DNA of 64,000 nucleotides from Hebobacterum sp964559435. Its GTDB lineage: Bacteria > Armatimonadota > Hebobacteria > Hebobacterales > Hebobacteraceae. Under the pieces are notes generated by a model. It saw nothing but the letters and a program-made list of their open reading frames with translations, searched no databases and was not told the DNA's origin. A program made the translations under genes and the position numbers. The stretch is from NCBI GenBank assembly GCA_964559435.1, contig CAZLHI010000001.1, positions 1 to 64,000 on the forward strand, in the 5' to 3' direction. This document shows, piece after piece, positions 47,151-55,254 of this stretch (positions are counted from its first letter, which is position 1; each line of letters starts with the position of its first letter).

Positions 47151-47178
47151 CTTCCTTCCCCCTGCTGTTCTCGCCGCA

Positions 47179-49251
47179 TCACTGCTCGTCGGCGGCCGAC
47201 GCGACGAGTTCTTCGGCCCACTTCGGCTCCAGCTCGACGAAGAGCGAGTGAATGCCGCGCTGCACGCGAAAGACTACCGCGTCCGGCTTCTCCAGGGCGA
47301 CCTCCCGCATTCGACATTCGACGTCCCCGACGTTACGCACCTCGCGGCCGTCCGCCTCGACGATCAGATCGCCCACGGCGAGGTGACCCAGCGCGGCCCA
47401 GCCGCCCTCGCTCACAACTTCGACCAGGGCCCCTTGCTGATCAGACGGCCACTGCCGGAGGAAGCGATCATTCACGGTGATGTCCCGCACGGTGAACTCG
47501 AAACCCTCGTCGCGGTAGCGCGCCATCTCGCGCTCGGCCTTCGGCGACTCCTCCAGTTCGACGGTGAGGGTCAGCTCGGCCCCATCTCGGATGATTGCCA
47601 ACTCGGCCTCGGAGCCGATGGCGCGTCGGCGGATCATCGTCTGGAAGACGTCCACGTGCTGTGGGCGTGAGGCGGGGATATCATCGCCGTCGAGCCCGAC
47701 GACGAAATCGTCGACCTGCAGCCCGGCGCGCTCGGCGGCGCTCCCCGGCAGGACCTGCGTGATTCGCACTCCGGTGCGGCCTTCAAGCCTGAGCTGCTCT
47801 GCCAGTTCGCGCGTCAGTACCTGGACGGTGACGCCAAGCCAGGCCTTGCGCACCTCGACGGCAGGCGCGGGCAGGGGGCGCTTCCCGACTTCGACGACCG
47901 TCATGCGGTGCTCGGGGCCGCGGTCGAAGAGCACGAGAGTGGGAATGGGTTCGTCGGCGCCTTCGGCGAGCCGCTCAGTGGCCGCGGCCAAGTCAACCGC
48001 GGCCACGATGCGCGTTTCTCCAACCGCCGTGATTACATCCCCCTTGGCGATGGCGGGCTTTGCTTCGCTGCACGGACCGCCCGGACGCACGCTGGTGACG
48101 AGCACCCCGCTCTTCGGCCGGTGCATCTCTTTCGCCTCGACGAGGGACAGGTTGCGGCCTGTCATCCCCCACTCGGGGAACTCGCTCTCCCGAGGCTGGG
48201 CCGCCTCTCGCTCCTGTGGCACGACCCGGAGGGTATGGCGGCCGCCCCGGCGGAGGACGACGGCCTCGACTTGCTCGCCGATGGGCAGGTCGGCAACCAG
48301 CTGGTTAAGGCCGGGCAACTCCTCCGGATGGCGGACGTGGATGGGCTGGCCGGCGAGCGAGACCAGCAGATCGCCGGGCTGGAAGCCGGCTCGTTCTGCC
48401 GGCGAGTCGGGGATCGAGCCGCCGACGAGGACCCCTGTTTCTCCCTGCTGTGACTTAAGCAGTGGCTGGACCTCGAGCCCCAACCAAGCGCGGGCGATCT
48501 TCCCAGAGACGACAAGCTTCCGCGCGACCGCCAGAGCGAGACTGCCGGGGATGGCGGCGCCGAGCCCGAACTCCATCTCGTTGATGCCGACGACCTCACC
48601 GACGAGATTCACCAGCGGCCCGCCGGAGCTGCCGGGCCCGACTTCCGCGTCGTGGCCGATCCAGCGGACGATGGAGCCGACGTCCTCACCCTCCAGTTCG
48701 AAGGTGAACGGCCAGAGCAGGTCAGGCATGACGAGCTGGGTGTTGCTAACGATGCCGAGCGTCACGGACTGAGAGAGCGCGAGGGGACTACCCATAGCGA
48801 GAACGGGGTCGCCAACGCGAACCGCGTCGGAGTCGCCGAAGTGGGCGACCGGAAACGACTCGGCGGTTTGCGGGAGCAGCTTGATGACGCAGATGTCGGT
48901 GAGGGGATCGGTTCCGACGAGCTCGGCATCGATCTTCCGCCGGTCGGCGAGTGTGCAAGCGATCTGTGCGGCGCGTCCGGCGACATGGTGGTTGGTGATG
49001 ATGTGGCCGTCAGGGGTGAAGATGACGCCGCTACCGGTCGCCTCCGACTTGAGCTCGCGGCCCTCCCGATAGTCCACCTCGACGACGTGGATGCGCACGA
49101 GGGCCGGAATGACGGAGGCCGAGGCCCCGGCCACCGCCGTCTTCAACTCCGCGGGGAGGGGTTCGGTTTGGGCGAATGCGCTCGCCGTAGCGAACCACGC
49201 GGCAAGAAATACCACCGTGCTCATGGCGCTCTGATTCAGGCTGCGTCCCAT
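47179..49251 (-). CDS. HtrA/DegP-type periplasmic serine protease with several PDZ domains
   Basis: A 690-residue exported protease. The ATG at 49251 gives a signal peptide ending at AFAQTEP. The catalytic triad is complete: His89 (HIITNHHV), Asp119 (PLTDICVIKL) and Ser209 (GPGSSGGPLV). PDZ domains follow at about 255-345 (ARAWLGLEVQPLL), 365-470, 490-580 (RKAWLGVTVQVLTRELAEQL) and 600-690 (FEFTVRDITV), more than the two of DegP; the second and fourth are divergent. It follows a sigma/anti-sigma pair and precedes a pseudoprotease, a layout that indicates an envelope-stress response. Confidence 0.88.
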   Translation of the reverse strand: MGRSLNQSAMSTVVFLAAWFATASAFAQTEPLPAELKTAVAGASASVIPALVRIHVVEVDYREGRELKSEATGSGVIFTPDGHIITNHHVAGRAAQIACTLADRRKIDAELVGTDPLTDICVIKLLPQTAESFPVAHFGDSDAVRVGDPVLAMGSPLALSQSVTLGIVSNTQLVMPDLLWPFTFELEGEDVGSIVRWIGHDAEVGPGSSGGPLVNLVGEVVGINEMEFGLGAAIPGSLALAVARKLVVSGKIARAWLGLEVQPLLKSQQGETGVLVGGSIPDSPAERAGFQPGDLLVSLAGQPIHVRHPEELPGLNQLVADLPIGEQVEAVVLRRGGRHTLRVVPQEREAAQPRESEFPEWGMTGRNLSLVEAKEMHRPKSGVLVTSVRPGGPCSEAKPAIAKGDVITAVGETRIVAAVDLAAATERLAEGADEPIPTLVLFDRGPEHRMTVVEVGKRPLPAPAVEVRKAWLGVTVQVLTRELAEQLRLEGRTGVRITQVLPGSAAERAGLQVDDFVVGLDGDDIPASRPQHVDVFQTMIRRRAIGSEAELAIIRDGAELTLTVELEESPKAEREMARYRDEGFEFTVRDITVNDRFLRQWPSDQQGALVEVVSEGGWAALGHLAVGDLIVEADGREVRNVGDVECRMREVALEKPDAVVFRVQRGIHSLFVELEPKWAEELVASAADEQ

Positions 49252-49369
49252 GTGGCCCTCCCCTCTGACGGCGCGGTCGTCCTGCCCCCCATAATCATTC
49301 GGCGGATGACAAGGGGACGCCTGCTGAGCCTGCCGCCGCGTGTTGCGACCCGGGGACTGCCGCCAACAC

Positions 49370-49810
49370 TCACACCTCGGCACCGTAGAAGGAGGAGCTG
49401 AAGATGGCGAGGCCGGTAGCCATGGCGGCGGCGACGGCTGCAGCGGTCACGGCGGGACAGAGCTCCAACTCGAACACCGCCGAGAGCAGCGTGACGCCGA
49501 CGAAGCCGCCAGCGCCAAGTGCGACCGTCGTCCCACCAAGCGTGAGGGCCTCGAGCCACGCGGGAAGGAGAAGCCGCTTGGCGAGGAGGTGGCGCGCAGC
49601 GGCGCGGCGCGCGACGGCGGGAGCGAGGCGCGCGGGTGGATCGACGGTGGGCTCGCCAGTGAGCGCCGTGTCGAGGGAGCGCAGCACCTCGTGCTCAGCG
49701 CGGCAGGTCGGGCAGGTGTCGAGGTGGGCGCTGAGGGCAGCGGTGAGGGCCTCGCGCAGGCCGCCGTCCAGAAGAGTCTGGAGGAGCTTGCCGGCGCGTC
49801 GGCAATTCAC
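49370..49810 (-). CDS. zinc-finger anti-sigma factor, membrane-bound
   Basis: A 146-residue protein. Cys3, His29, Cys33 and Cys36 (HLDTCPTC) form the ZAS zinc site of anti-sigma factors. Two hydrophobic segments follow in the C-terminal half (TTVALGAGGFVGVTLLSAVF and AAAVAAAMATGLAIFSSSF). Its ATG overlaps the sigma-factor stop as ATGA, the usual arrangement for a sigma and its inhibitor. Confidence 0.85.
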   Translation of the reverse strand: MNCRRAGKLLQTLLDGGLREALTAALSAHLDTCPTCRAEHEVLRSLDTALTGEPTVDPPARLAPAVARRAAARHLLAKRLLLPAWLEALTLGGTTVALGAGGFVGVTLLSAVFELELCPAVTAAAVAAAMATGLAIFSSSFYGAEV

Positions 49811-50412
49811 GAGCTGACCTCCTGCCCTGCTCCAGTGTCGGCGGCGACTGCCTGCCTCAGCATCGTGCGCGCGCGGTGGAGTCGGGTCTTCAACGCGCGG
49901 ATGGAGATGCCGAGGTCGCTCGCGGCCTCTTGGTAGGAGCGGCCCTCCAGATAGAAGGCGGCGATGGCCAGCCGATACTTGGGCGGGAGGGTGGAGAGGG
50001 CCGCCCGCAGGTGCTCGTCAAGTTCGGAGCCTGCGGGGGCGGGCACTGAGGCAAGATCGGCGGGGTCAGCGCTCTGCTCCGGACGACGGCTGCGCGCGCG
50101 CAGCCAGGTGATGCACAGGTTGGCGGCGACGCGGGTGACGTAGGCGCCGAGAGCCCGGTCGTCACGGACCCGCGGGAGAGACTGGAACACGCGAAGGAAG
50201 GCCTCCTGGGTCAGGTCCTCGGCGTCGTCGTGGTCGCGCAGCATGCGATAGGCGAGGTTGTAGACACGACCCTGATGTCGGCGCACGATCTCCTCGAAGG
50301 CGGAGGGGTCGCCTTGACGCGCGGCAGAAAGTAGGTTTTGGTCGCTGTCCTCAGACCTTGAGAGCCCGGCACAGAACAGCCGGCACGCGAAGCCCTCGCA
50401 CGCCGCTCTCAT
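49807..50412 (-). CDS. ECF-type RNA polymerase sigma factor
   Basis: A 201-residue sigma factor with region 2 (NLAYRMLRDHDDAEDLTQEAFLRVFQ) and region 4 (LPPKYRLAIAAFYLEGRSYQEAASDL, then the recognition helix SIRALKTRLHRAR) and no regions 1 or 3, as expected for the RpoE/ECF group. The ATG at 50412 overlaps the upstream membrane-protein stop as ATGA; the much longer open frame upstream is antisense noise. Target promoters are probably those of this operon. Confidence 0.92.
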   Translation of the reverse strand: MRAACEGFACRLFCAGLSRSEDSDQNLLSAARQGDPSAFEEIVRRHQGRVYNLAYRMLRDHDDAEDLTQEAFLRVFQSLPRVRDDRALGAYVTRVAANLCITWLRARSRRPEQSADPADLASVPAPAGSELDEHLRAALSTLPPKYRLAIAAFYLEGRSYQEAASDLGISIRALKTRLHRARTMLRQAVAADTGAGQEVSS

Positions 50413-51134
50413 CGCTTGTTGCTCTCCGGGTTCACTTCTCCCGTGTTTGCCGTTGCGTGGCTGTCCGGCGGCGCGGGTGTCCGGTGCATCGCCCAGTACA
50501 CGACCACCACTGTCAAACCTAGGGCGATCAGCAGCACTCCAATGACGCCGATGATGTACTCGACCTCGAACACCTGACCTCGCACCTGCCGACTGAGAAA
50601 CGAGAAGGCAGGGGCCAGCGCGAGCACAGCCCCTCCAACCAGCATAAGTGTGATGCCTCGGATCAGGCCCCGGCGCCGATCCAGTCGATTGAACTCGTGA
50701 GGGCGATAGGTCTCGCCGGTTGTCCCGGAAAACGCGTCTTGCTCTCGGGCCCATACACCGTAGGCGGCCAGGTAGACGGCGCCGAGAGTCAGGAGGAAGA
50801 CGCCGATGATGCGCAGCACGGCTGGCCCTCCAAAGTCTCCGGGCCAGAGCCGTAACCAGGGGCCAACTGCAGTTAGAAGGAGTAACATCCCCCCTCCGAC
50901 GAGGAGTGTGACACCGTACAGCAGCCCCGTGCGGGTACGCCAGCGCTCGCGGAGCCTGAGCACCGTCTGTACGTCCCCACCCGTCTCGATGAGTTTGAGC
51001 GTCTCTCGGTAGTGGAGGTACCGAGACAAAGCGACGAGGGCGAAAGCGGCAACCATCACGCCGAACACTAGAAGCAATAGAGCCTGGACGTAGTCTGGCG
51101 CGGCCGCGGTCTGGGCTAACCAACTGCTGTCCAT
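50409..51134 (-). CDS. membrane protein, DUF6249-like, first gene of the sigma operon
   Basis: A 241-residue inner-membrane protein from ATG 51134 (GAGGAG upstream). The first segment (VQALLLLVFGVMVAAFALVAL) is followed by a short amphipathic SRYLHYRETLKLIETG, a layout I associate with DUF6249-type proteins. Four further hydrophobic segments follow in two similar pairs: RTGLLYGVTLLVGGGMLLLL...IIGVFLLTLGAVYLAAYG and RRGLIRGITLMLVGGAVLAL...IIGVIGVLLIALGLTVV, which suggests an internal duplication. Coupling to the sigma factor suggests a role in sensing envelope stress. Confidence 0.65.
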   Translation of the reverse strand: MDSSWLAQTAAAPDYVQALLLLVFGVMVAAFALVALSRYLHYRETLKLIETGGDVQTVLRLRERWRTRTGLLYGVTLLVGGGMLLLLTAVGPWLRLWPGDFGGPAVLRIIGVFLLTLGAVYLAAYGVWAREQDAFSGTTGETYRPHEFNRLDRRRGLIRGITLMLVGGAVLALAPAFSFLSRQVRGQVFEVEYIIGVIGVLLIALGLTVVVVYWAMHRTPAPPDSHATANTGEVNPESNKR

Positions 51135-51201
51135 CGCGAGCTCCTCATCGGGGCGCGAATTGCCTGCACCGATAGAGACGCCCGGCGCGCGCGAAAAGGC
51201 C

Positions 51202-51645
51202 TCAGCAGTCTTTGCCTTCCTTCTGCTCGCCGATTGACCTTCTTCTGAACACCTTGACCGGGGAGCGTTCGTACCCGCGGCGGAGGTAGAAAGACCCGGC
51301 GAAGTCGTTCTCCTCGTAGACCATGAGGTTAATCTGTCTGGCGCCCAGCTCCCACAGCCGATCCTCGGCCGCCGCGAGGAGGGCACCTCCGATGCCGCGG
51401 TTGCCGTAGCTCTTCAACACCGCTAGATGGTAGAGCCATCCGCGCAGCCCGTCCCAGGCAGCGATCACCGTGCCGACGATCTTCTCTTCCTGGCGCCAGA
51501 CAAGCGCGCAGCCTGGATTGCGCGCAAGCGCCTTCTCGAACCAGTCCCGATCTTCCCCCACATGGGGCCACAGTTCCGCCTCTTCCCACACGCTCGCCAC
51601 CTCGTCGAAGTCTTCCGCCGTCATCTCAGAGACATGATCGTCCAT
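51202..51645 (-). CDS. GNAT-family N-acetyltransferase
   Basis: A 147-residue acetyl-CoA-dependent acyltransferase. The coenzyme-binding motif is LAVLKSYGNRGIGGALLAAA (Q/RxxGxG/A type), and INLMVYEENDFAGSFYLRRGY is the usual later segment with the conserved FYxxxGY. It resembles YpeA/RimI-like members; the substrate is unknown. AGGTGA precedes the ATG. Confidence 0.85.
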   Translation of the reverse strand: MDDHVSEMTAEDFDEVASVWEEAELWPHVGEDRDWFEKALARNPGCALVWRQEEKIVGTVIAAWDGLRGWLYHLAVLKSYGNRGIGGALLAAAEDRLWELGARQINLMVYEENDFAGSFYLRRGYERSPVKVFRRRSIGEQKEGKDC

Positions 51646-51673
51646 CAGCTCTCACCTCATCTGGAAATGCACC

Positions 51674-51703
51674 GAAGCCACAGACCTCGCGGCCTGTGGC
51701 TTC
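51674..51703 (-). other. hairpin upstream of the acetyltransferase gene
   Basis: GAAGCCACAG (51674-51683) pairs perfectly with CTGTGGCTTC (51694-51703) around a ten-base loop, 29 bases before the acetyltransferase ATG. Apart from it, the 423-base stretch 51646-52068 shows only an imperfect inverted repeat GGGTTGACC/GGTACAACCC near 51914-51934 and the ribosome-binding site of the next gene. Confidence 0.5.
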
Positions 51704-52068
51704 TGGAAAGGGCACCGCCTTCGGACAGCGGTCAGGTAGGTGCGTCACGCCACCGGCCGCGAGCGAACAGCCCGCGTCGCAGGCCTCGCAGGCATCGAAG
51801 CTCTCGTGATCGGCGGCGCCAATCCATCGTGGCAGCGAGAATAGCACGTCGGCGGGGCCTAGTCAACCAGCCTCCAGCTCGACCCACAGCCGGCCATCTA
51901 TACCAGTGACCTATGGGTTGACCAAGGTACAACCCTGTCTCTTCGTGCGAGAAACCGGACATTGCAGGGGAAGGTGTGCTCTTCCCTCACTCGAACGGGC
52001 GCCATGGCCAGACTCCAGGAGCCAAGACCGATGTTCAGGCAAACTTCGTCGTTGCCAGGAGGTGACTC

Positions 52069-52371
52069 ATGCCGGAGTTCCTGAATCCCTTTTCGGGCGT
52101 CGTGCCGCGGAAGTTGACGAAAGAGGAACTGATCCGAGCGATCAGGCTCAACATATCCGCAGAGCACGAAGCCGTTCACCTGTACATGGCCCATGCCGAT
52201 GCAACCGATGACGAATTCGCCAGGAAAGTGCTGACAGATGTCGCGAACGAAGAGCGAGAGCACATCGGGGAGTTCATGGAGCTGCTCCGACGCCTCGCGC
52301 CGGACGAAGCTGACTATCTGGAAGCCGGGCGCCGCGAAGTAGTCGAGATGGCGGAGGGTGCGGACAGCTAG
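52069..52371 (+). CDS. encapsulin-type ferritin-like protein (stand-alone)
   Basis: A 100-residue helical protein with a textbook AGGAGGTGACTC-ATG start. KLTKEELIRAIRLNISAEHE, HLYMAHADATDDEFARKVL and ANEEREHIGEFMELL closely resemble, from memory, the ferritin-like domain fused to the N-terminus of the Pyrococcus furiosus encapsulin shell, and the EncFtn cargo family more widely. Expected iron ligands are Glu32 or Glu34 and Glu62-x-x-His65. In other genomes this protein is encoded beside, or fused to, an encapsulin. Here the next gene is osmC on the other strand and no shell gene is in the window. Iron oxidation and storage is inferred. Confidence 0.8.
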   Translation: MPEFLNPFSGVVPRKLTKEELIRAIRLNISAEHEAVHLYMAHADATDDEFARKVLTDVANEEREHIGEFMELLRRLAPDEADYLEAGRREVVEMAEGADS

Positions 52372-52766
52372 GAGTCGGCGGCCGATAGCTCCAGCCCGAT
52401 CTTCGGTGGGTGGGTCAGCGTGTTGTGAATCAGGCAGGACTGGGCGACGCGCTCCAGCGTGCCGACTTGCTCCTGAGGAAGGGCGCGGGGAATGCGGACC
52501 GCGATTCGGATCTCACCTATACGGTGAGGCTTCTCAGCCATCTCCCAGTCCAGGTCGATCCTCATTCCTTCCAAGTCGATGTCGTGCCGGGTCGAGAAGT
52601 ACACCAGCACCGACCCAATGCATGAGCCGAGGGAGGCCATCAGCAGCTCGGGCGCGGAGGGATAGGCCTTCCCTACTTCGGAAGATTCGTCGCACATCAA
52701 CTGACCCGACTCGACGTGGCTGCAGAAGTGCATCCCCTCCTTCCATAACACGGTAGTCGTCGCCAT
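52368..52766 (-). CDS. OsmC-family peroxiredoxin-like protein
   Basis: A 132-residue OsmC/Ohr-fold protein. The two reactive cysteines are present in LMASLGSCIGSVLVYFS and VAQSCLIHNTLTHPP. Members reduce organic hydroperoxides with thiols. It is convergent with the ferritin-like gene, overlapping its end by four bases, and divergent from the Fur/PerR-type regulator, which fits peroxide-responsive control. Confidence 0.88.
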   Translation of the reverse strand: MATTTVLWKEGMHFCSHVESGQLMCDESSEVGKAYPSAPELLMASLGSCIGSVLVYFSTRHDIDLEGMRIDLDWEMAEKPHRIGEIRIAVRIPRALPQEQVGTLERVAQSCLIHNTLTHPPKIGLELSAADS

Positions 52767-52963
52767 GCCTTCTCCTCCTGAGCCTTCGGTCTTAGCTGTG
52801 TCGCCTCGACTCCCTCCTTATCGTCAGTTCTGACCAGCCCGGGCGACCTCCTCACGTACAGCGCTGGGCACGCCGCCATGCTCGCGTCTGTTGTGGCGGG
52901 AACTACACATATCTCTACCGCCAACGTTTCACGAAGGCTCAGTCCTCGGTAGAGTTGTCGAGA

Positions 52964-53437
52964 ATGGTTACTACTATGAGGAGGACCGCCGAGACGCGGC
53001 CGAAACTGAGGATGACCCGCCAGCGCCGCGCCCTTCTGGCGGCGGTCCAGCAGGCCAGAGGGCATCCGACTGCCGACGACATATACCGGATCGCTCGGCG
53101 GCGGCTCCCGCACATCAGTCTTGGCACTGTCTACCGGAACCTCGAAATCCTTTCCCGGCAGGGGATCGTGCACAAGATCGAGCTGGGAAGCGCACAGCGG
53201 CGCTTCGACGCAAAGGGCACCTCCCATTACCACGTGCGCTGTGTGGGGTGCGGCCGAGTGGACGACGTGGCTATAGGGCCCGCGGCCAAACTTGAACGTG
53301 CCGCTCGCAGCGCAACGGATTACATGATCATCGGCCATCGGTTGGAGTTCCTGGGGCTATGTGGCGGCTGTGGCACACGGGGCGAGCAAGTGTGCAAGGG
53401 CGCCGAGCGCGGGGAAGCGAAGCAGGCCGGCGCTTGA
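52964..53437 (+). CDS. Fur-family regulator (Fur/PerR type)
   Basis: A 157-residue metal-dependent repressor. The winged helix is MTRQRRALLAAVQQARGHPT to HISLGTVYRNLEILSRQGIV. The structural zinc cysteines are CVGCGRVDD and LCGGCGTR. Residues RFDAKGTSHYHVRC hold regulatory-metal ligands. Fur, PerR and Zur cannot be separated reliably by eye; neighbours (osmC, rubrerythrin, ferritins, flavodiiron protein) favour PerR or Fur. The start may be TTG 52955, ATG 52964 or ATG 52976. Confidence 0.88.
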   Translation: MVTTMRRTAETRPKLRMTRQRRALLAAVQQARGHPTADDIYRIARRRLPHISLGTVYRNLEILSRQGIVHKIELGSAQRRFDAKGTSHYHVRCVGCGRVDDVAIGPAAKLERAARSATDYMIIGHRLEFLGLCGGCGTRGEQVCKGAERGEAKQAGA

Positions 53438-53486
53438 AACCCGATCAGAGGTTTCGCCCCTTGATAGGGTCATGGCGGAGGACGCT

Positions 53487-54035
53487 ATGCACGAGATGAC
53501 GGCGGCCAATCTCCGCAGCGGCTATGGCGGGGAGTCGATGGCGTACATGCGATACGTGATCTGGGGCGATAAGGCCGAGGAGGACGGGTTCCCGAACGTC
53601 GCACGCCTGTTTCGGGCGATCGCCTACGCCGAGACTACGCATGCCACCAATCACTTCGAAGCACTGCGGGACGAGGTCGGCCCTTTTCTGGTTCCCTCGA
53701 TGGCTGGCTTCGGATTGGCAACCACTTCCCAGAACCTGGAGGGGGCAATTGAAGGCGAGACCTTCGAGATCGACGAGATGTACCCGACTTACCTGGCGAC
53801 AGCGAAGCTGCAGAAGGAGCGCGGCGCGCAACTCAGCTTCCACTACGCCCTATCGGCGGAGAGGATTCACGCCGAGATATACACGACGGCGAAGCAGGCG
53901 GTGGACGGTGGCTCAGACATGGAGCTGGGGCCGGTGCAGGTCTGCCATGTCTGTGGTTACACTGCGGAGGGTGAGATACCGGATAAGTGTCCCATCTGTG
54001 CGGCTAAGCGTGAACGCTTCCGAACCTTCGCGTAG
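53487..54035 (+). CDS. rbr: rubrerythrin
   Basis: A 182-residue peroxide reductase. The N-terminal four-helix diiron domain has RAIAYAETTHATNHFEAL and YALSAERIHAEIY with ExxH ligands; the C-terminal rubredoxin-like site is VCHVCGYTAEGEIPDKCPIC. This is the classical order. The ATG at 53487 has GGAGG five bases upstream, though ATG 53472 is possible. It reduces H2O2 with electrons from NAD(P)H through rubredoxin-type carriers. It follows the Fur-type regulator by 49 bases and is probably controlled by it. Confidence 0.95.
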   Translation: MHEMTAANLRSGYGGESMAYMRYVIWGDKAEEDGFPNVARLFRAIAYAETTHATNHFEALRDEVGPFLVPSMAGFGLATTSQNLEGAIEGETFEIDEMYPTYLATAKLQKERGAQLSFHYALSAERIHAEIYTTAKQAVDGGSDMELGPVQVCHVCGYTAEGEIPDKCPICAAKRERFRTFA

Positions 54036-54190
54036 CCACTGCTGGGAGGCGGTCGCACGCGGCAGGCGGTAGAGTCCACTGGCGGAGGTCCGAGAGCACC
54101 GATAGGGGGCCAGCGCATAAGGTTAGGCAATCGTGGTTACCAGGGGATGGCGCACGGGGTGGTATGCACGTCCAGGCAAAGGAGCATGCG

Positions 54191-54709
54191 ATGCTGAGCA
54201 AGAAGATGGAGAAGGCCCTCAACGGGCAACTCAATGCCGAGTACTTCTCGTCTTACCTGTACCTCTCGATGGCCGCCTACTTCGAGTCGACCAACCTCCC
54301 CGGGATGGCGACCTGGATGCGGATCCAGGCGCAAGAGGAGGAGCTGCACGCGATGAAGTTCTTCGACTTCATCTGCGCCCGCGGCGGGCGCGTGAAGCTG
54401 ACCCAGATCGATGCGCCCGAGACCGAATGGCAGTCGCCGCTGGCGGTGTTCCAAGCCGCCTACGCGCACGAGCAGAAGGTAACCGGCCTGATCAACGACT
54501 TGGTCAAGATGGCCAAGGACGAAGGAGACGCGGCCACGGACATCTTCCTTCAGTGGTTCGTGACCGAGCAGGTCGAGGAAGAGAAGTCAGCCGATGAGAT
54601 CGTGCAGAAGCTGACGATGATAGAAGGGGCGCCCCACTTGCTTTTGATAATGGACAAGGAACTCGGCGCACGACAGGCCGGAGGGGAGCAGTCAGCAGAT
54701 GAAGGTTAG
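54191..54709 (+). CDS. ftn: ferritin
   Basis: A 172-residue non-haem ferritin that oxidises and stores iron in a 24-subunit shell. AAAGGAG lies six bases before the ATG at 54191 (MLSKKMEKALNGQLNAE). Ferroxidase ligands appear in NAEYFSSYLYLSMAAYFE, AQEEELHAMKFFDF and FLQWFVTEQVEEEKSA. No haem-binding methionine of the bacterioferritin type is obvious. It overlaps the next diiron gene by 11 bases. Confidence 0.95.
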   Translation: MLSKKMEKALNGQLNAEYFSSYLYLSMAAYFESTNLPGMATWMRIQAQEEELHAMKFFDFICARGGRVKLTQIDAPETEWQSPLAVFQAAYAHEQKVTGLINDLVKMAKDEGDAATDIFLQWFVTEQVEEEKSADEIVQKLTMIEGAPHLLLIMDKELGARQAGGEQSADEG

Positions 54710-55193
54710 GTTCAACGCCGACGAAGTTCTGGAGATAGCCCGGCAGATCGAGCGGAACGGGGCCGGCTTCTACAGGCGCGCCGCGGAGTTGAAGCAAAGC
54801 TCCAGTGCCCGGGCCATGCTGCTCGAGCTGGCCGCCATGGAGGAAGAGCACGAGCAGACCTTCTCGGAGATGCGGGCGGGACTCAGCGATGACGAGCGCA
54901 AGGACGTCACCTACGACCCGGAGGGGCAGCTGCCCCTCTACCTCCAAGCGCTGGCCGACAAGAGCATCTTCGCGAAGGGCAAAGCGCCCTCCCAGCAGCT
55001 GACCGGGAAGGAGAGCATAGAGGACATCCTTCGCTTCGCCATCGGGATGGAGAAGGAATCGATCGTCTTCTATCTCGGCATGCACGAGTTCGTACCTCAG
55101 CGACTCGGCGGAGCGCGGATCGACCAGATCCTGAAAGAGGAGATGTCCCACATCGCAACACTGGGAGACCTGATGCGGTGTGCCCAGCTCTGA
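54699..55193 (+). CDS. ferritin-like diiron protein
   Basis: A 164-residue four-helix protein with two ExxH-type motifs (AAMEEEHEQTFSEM and KEEMSHIATLGDLM) and the start VLEIARQIERNGAGFYRRAAEL, as in the rubrerythrin-related group without a rubredoxin domain. Such proteins are found beside rubrerythrin in anaerobes and are thought to handle peroxide or iron; the exact activity is unknown. The 11-base overlap with ferritin shows translational coupling. Confidence 0.85.
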   Translation: MKVRFNADEVLEIARQIERNGAGFYRRAAELKQSSSARAMLLELAAMEEEHEQTFSEMRAGLSDDERKDVTYDPEGQLPLYLQALADKSIFAKGKAPSQQLTGKESIEDILRFAIGMEKESIVFYLGMHEFVPQRLGGARIDQILKEEMSHIATLGDLMRCAQL

Positions 55194-55254
55194 TCGACCG
55201 GCCTCTCGACAGCCTGGCCGCCGCCGGCAGGGCGCCACGTGAGGAGCATCTCAG

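Noticed and set aside
47564..48772. 402-residue open frame opposite the HtrA protease gene
   Set aside because: Ser/Arg/Pro-rich shadow of the GC-rich protease gene.
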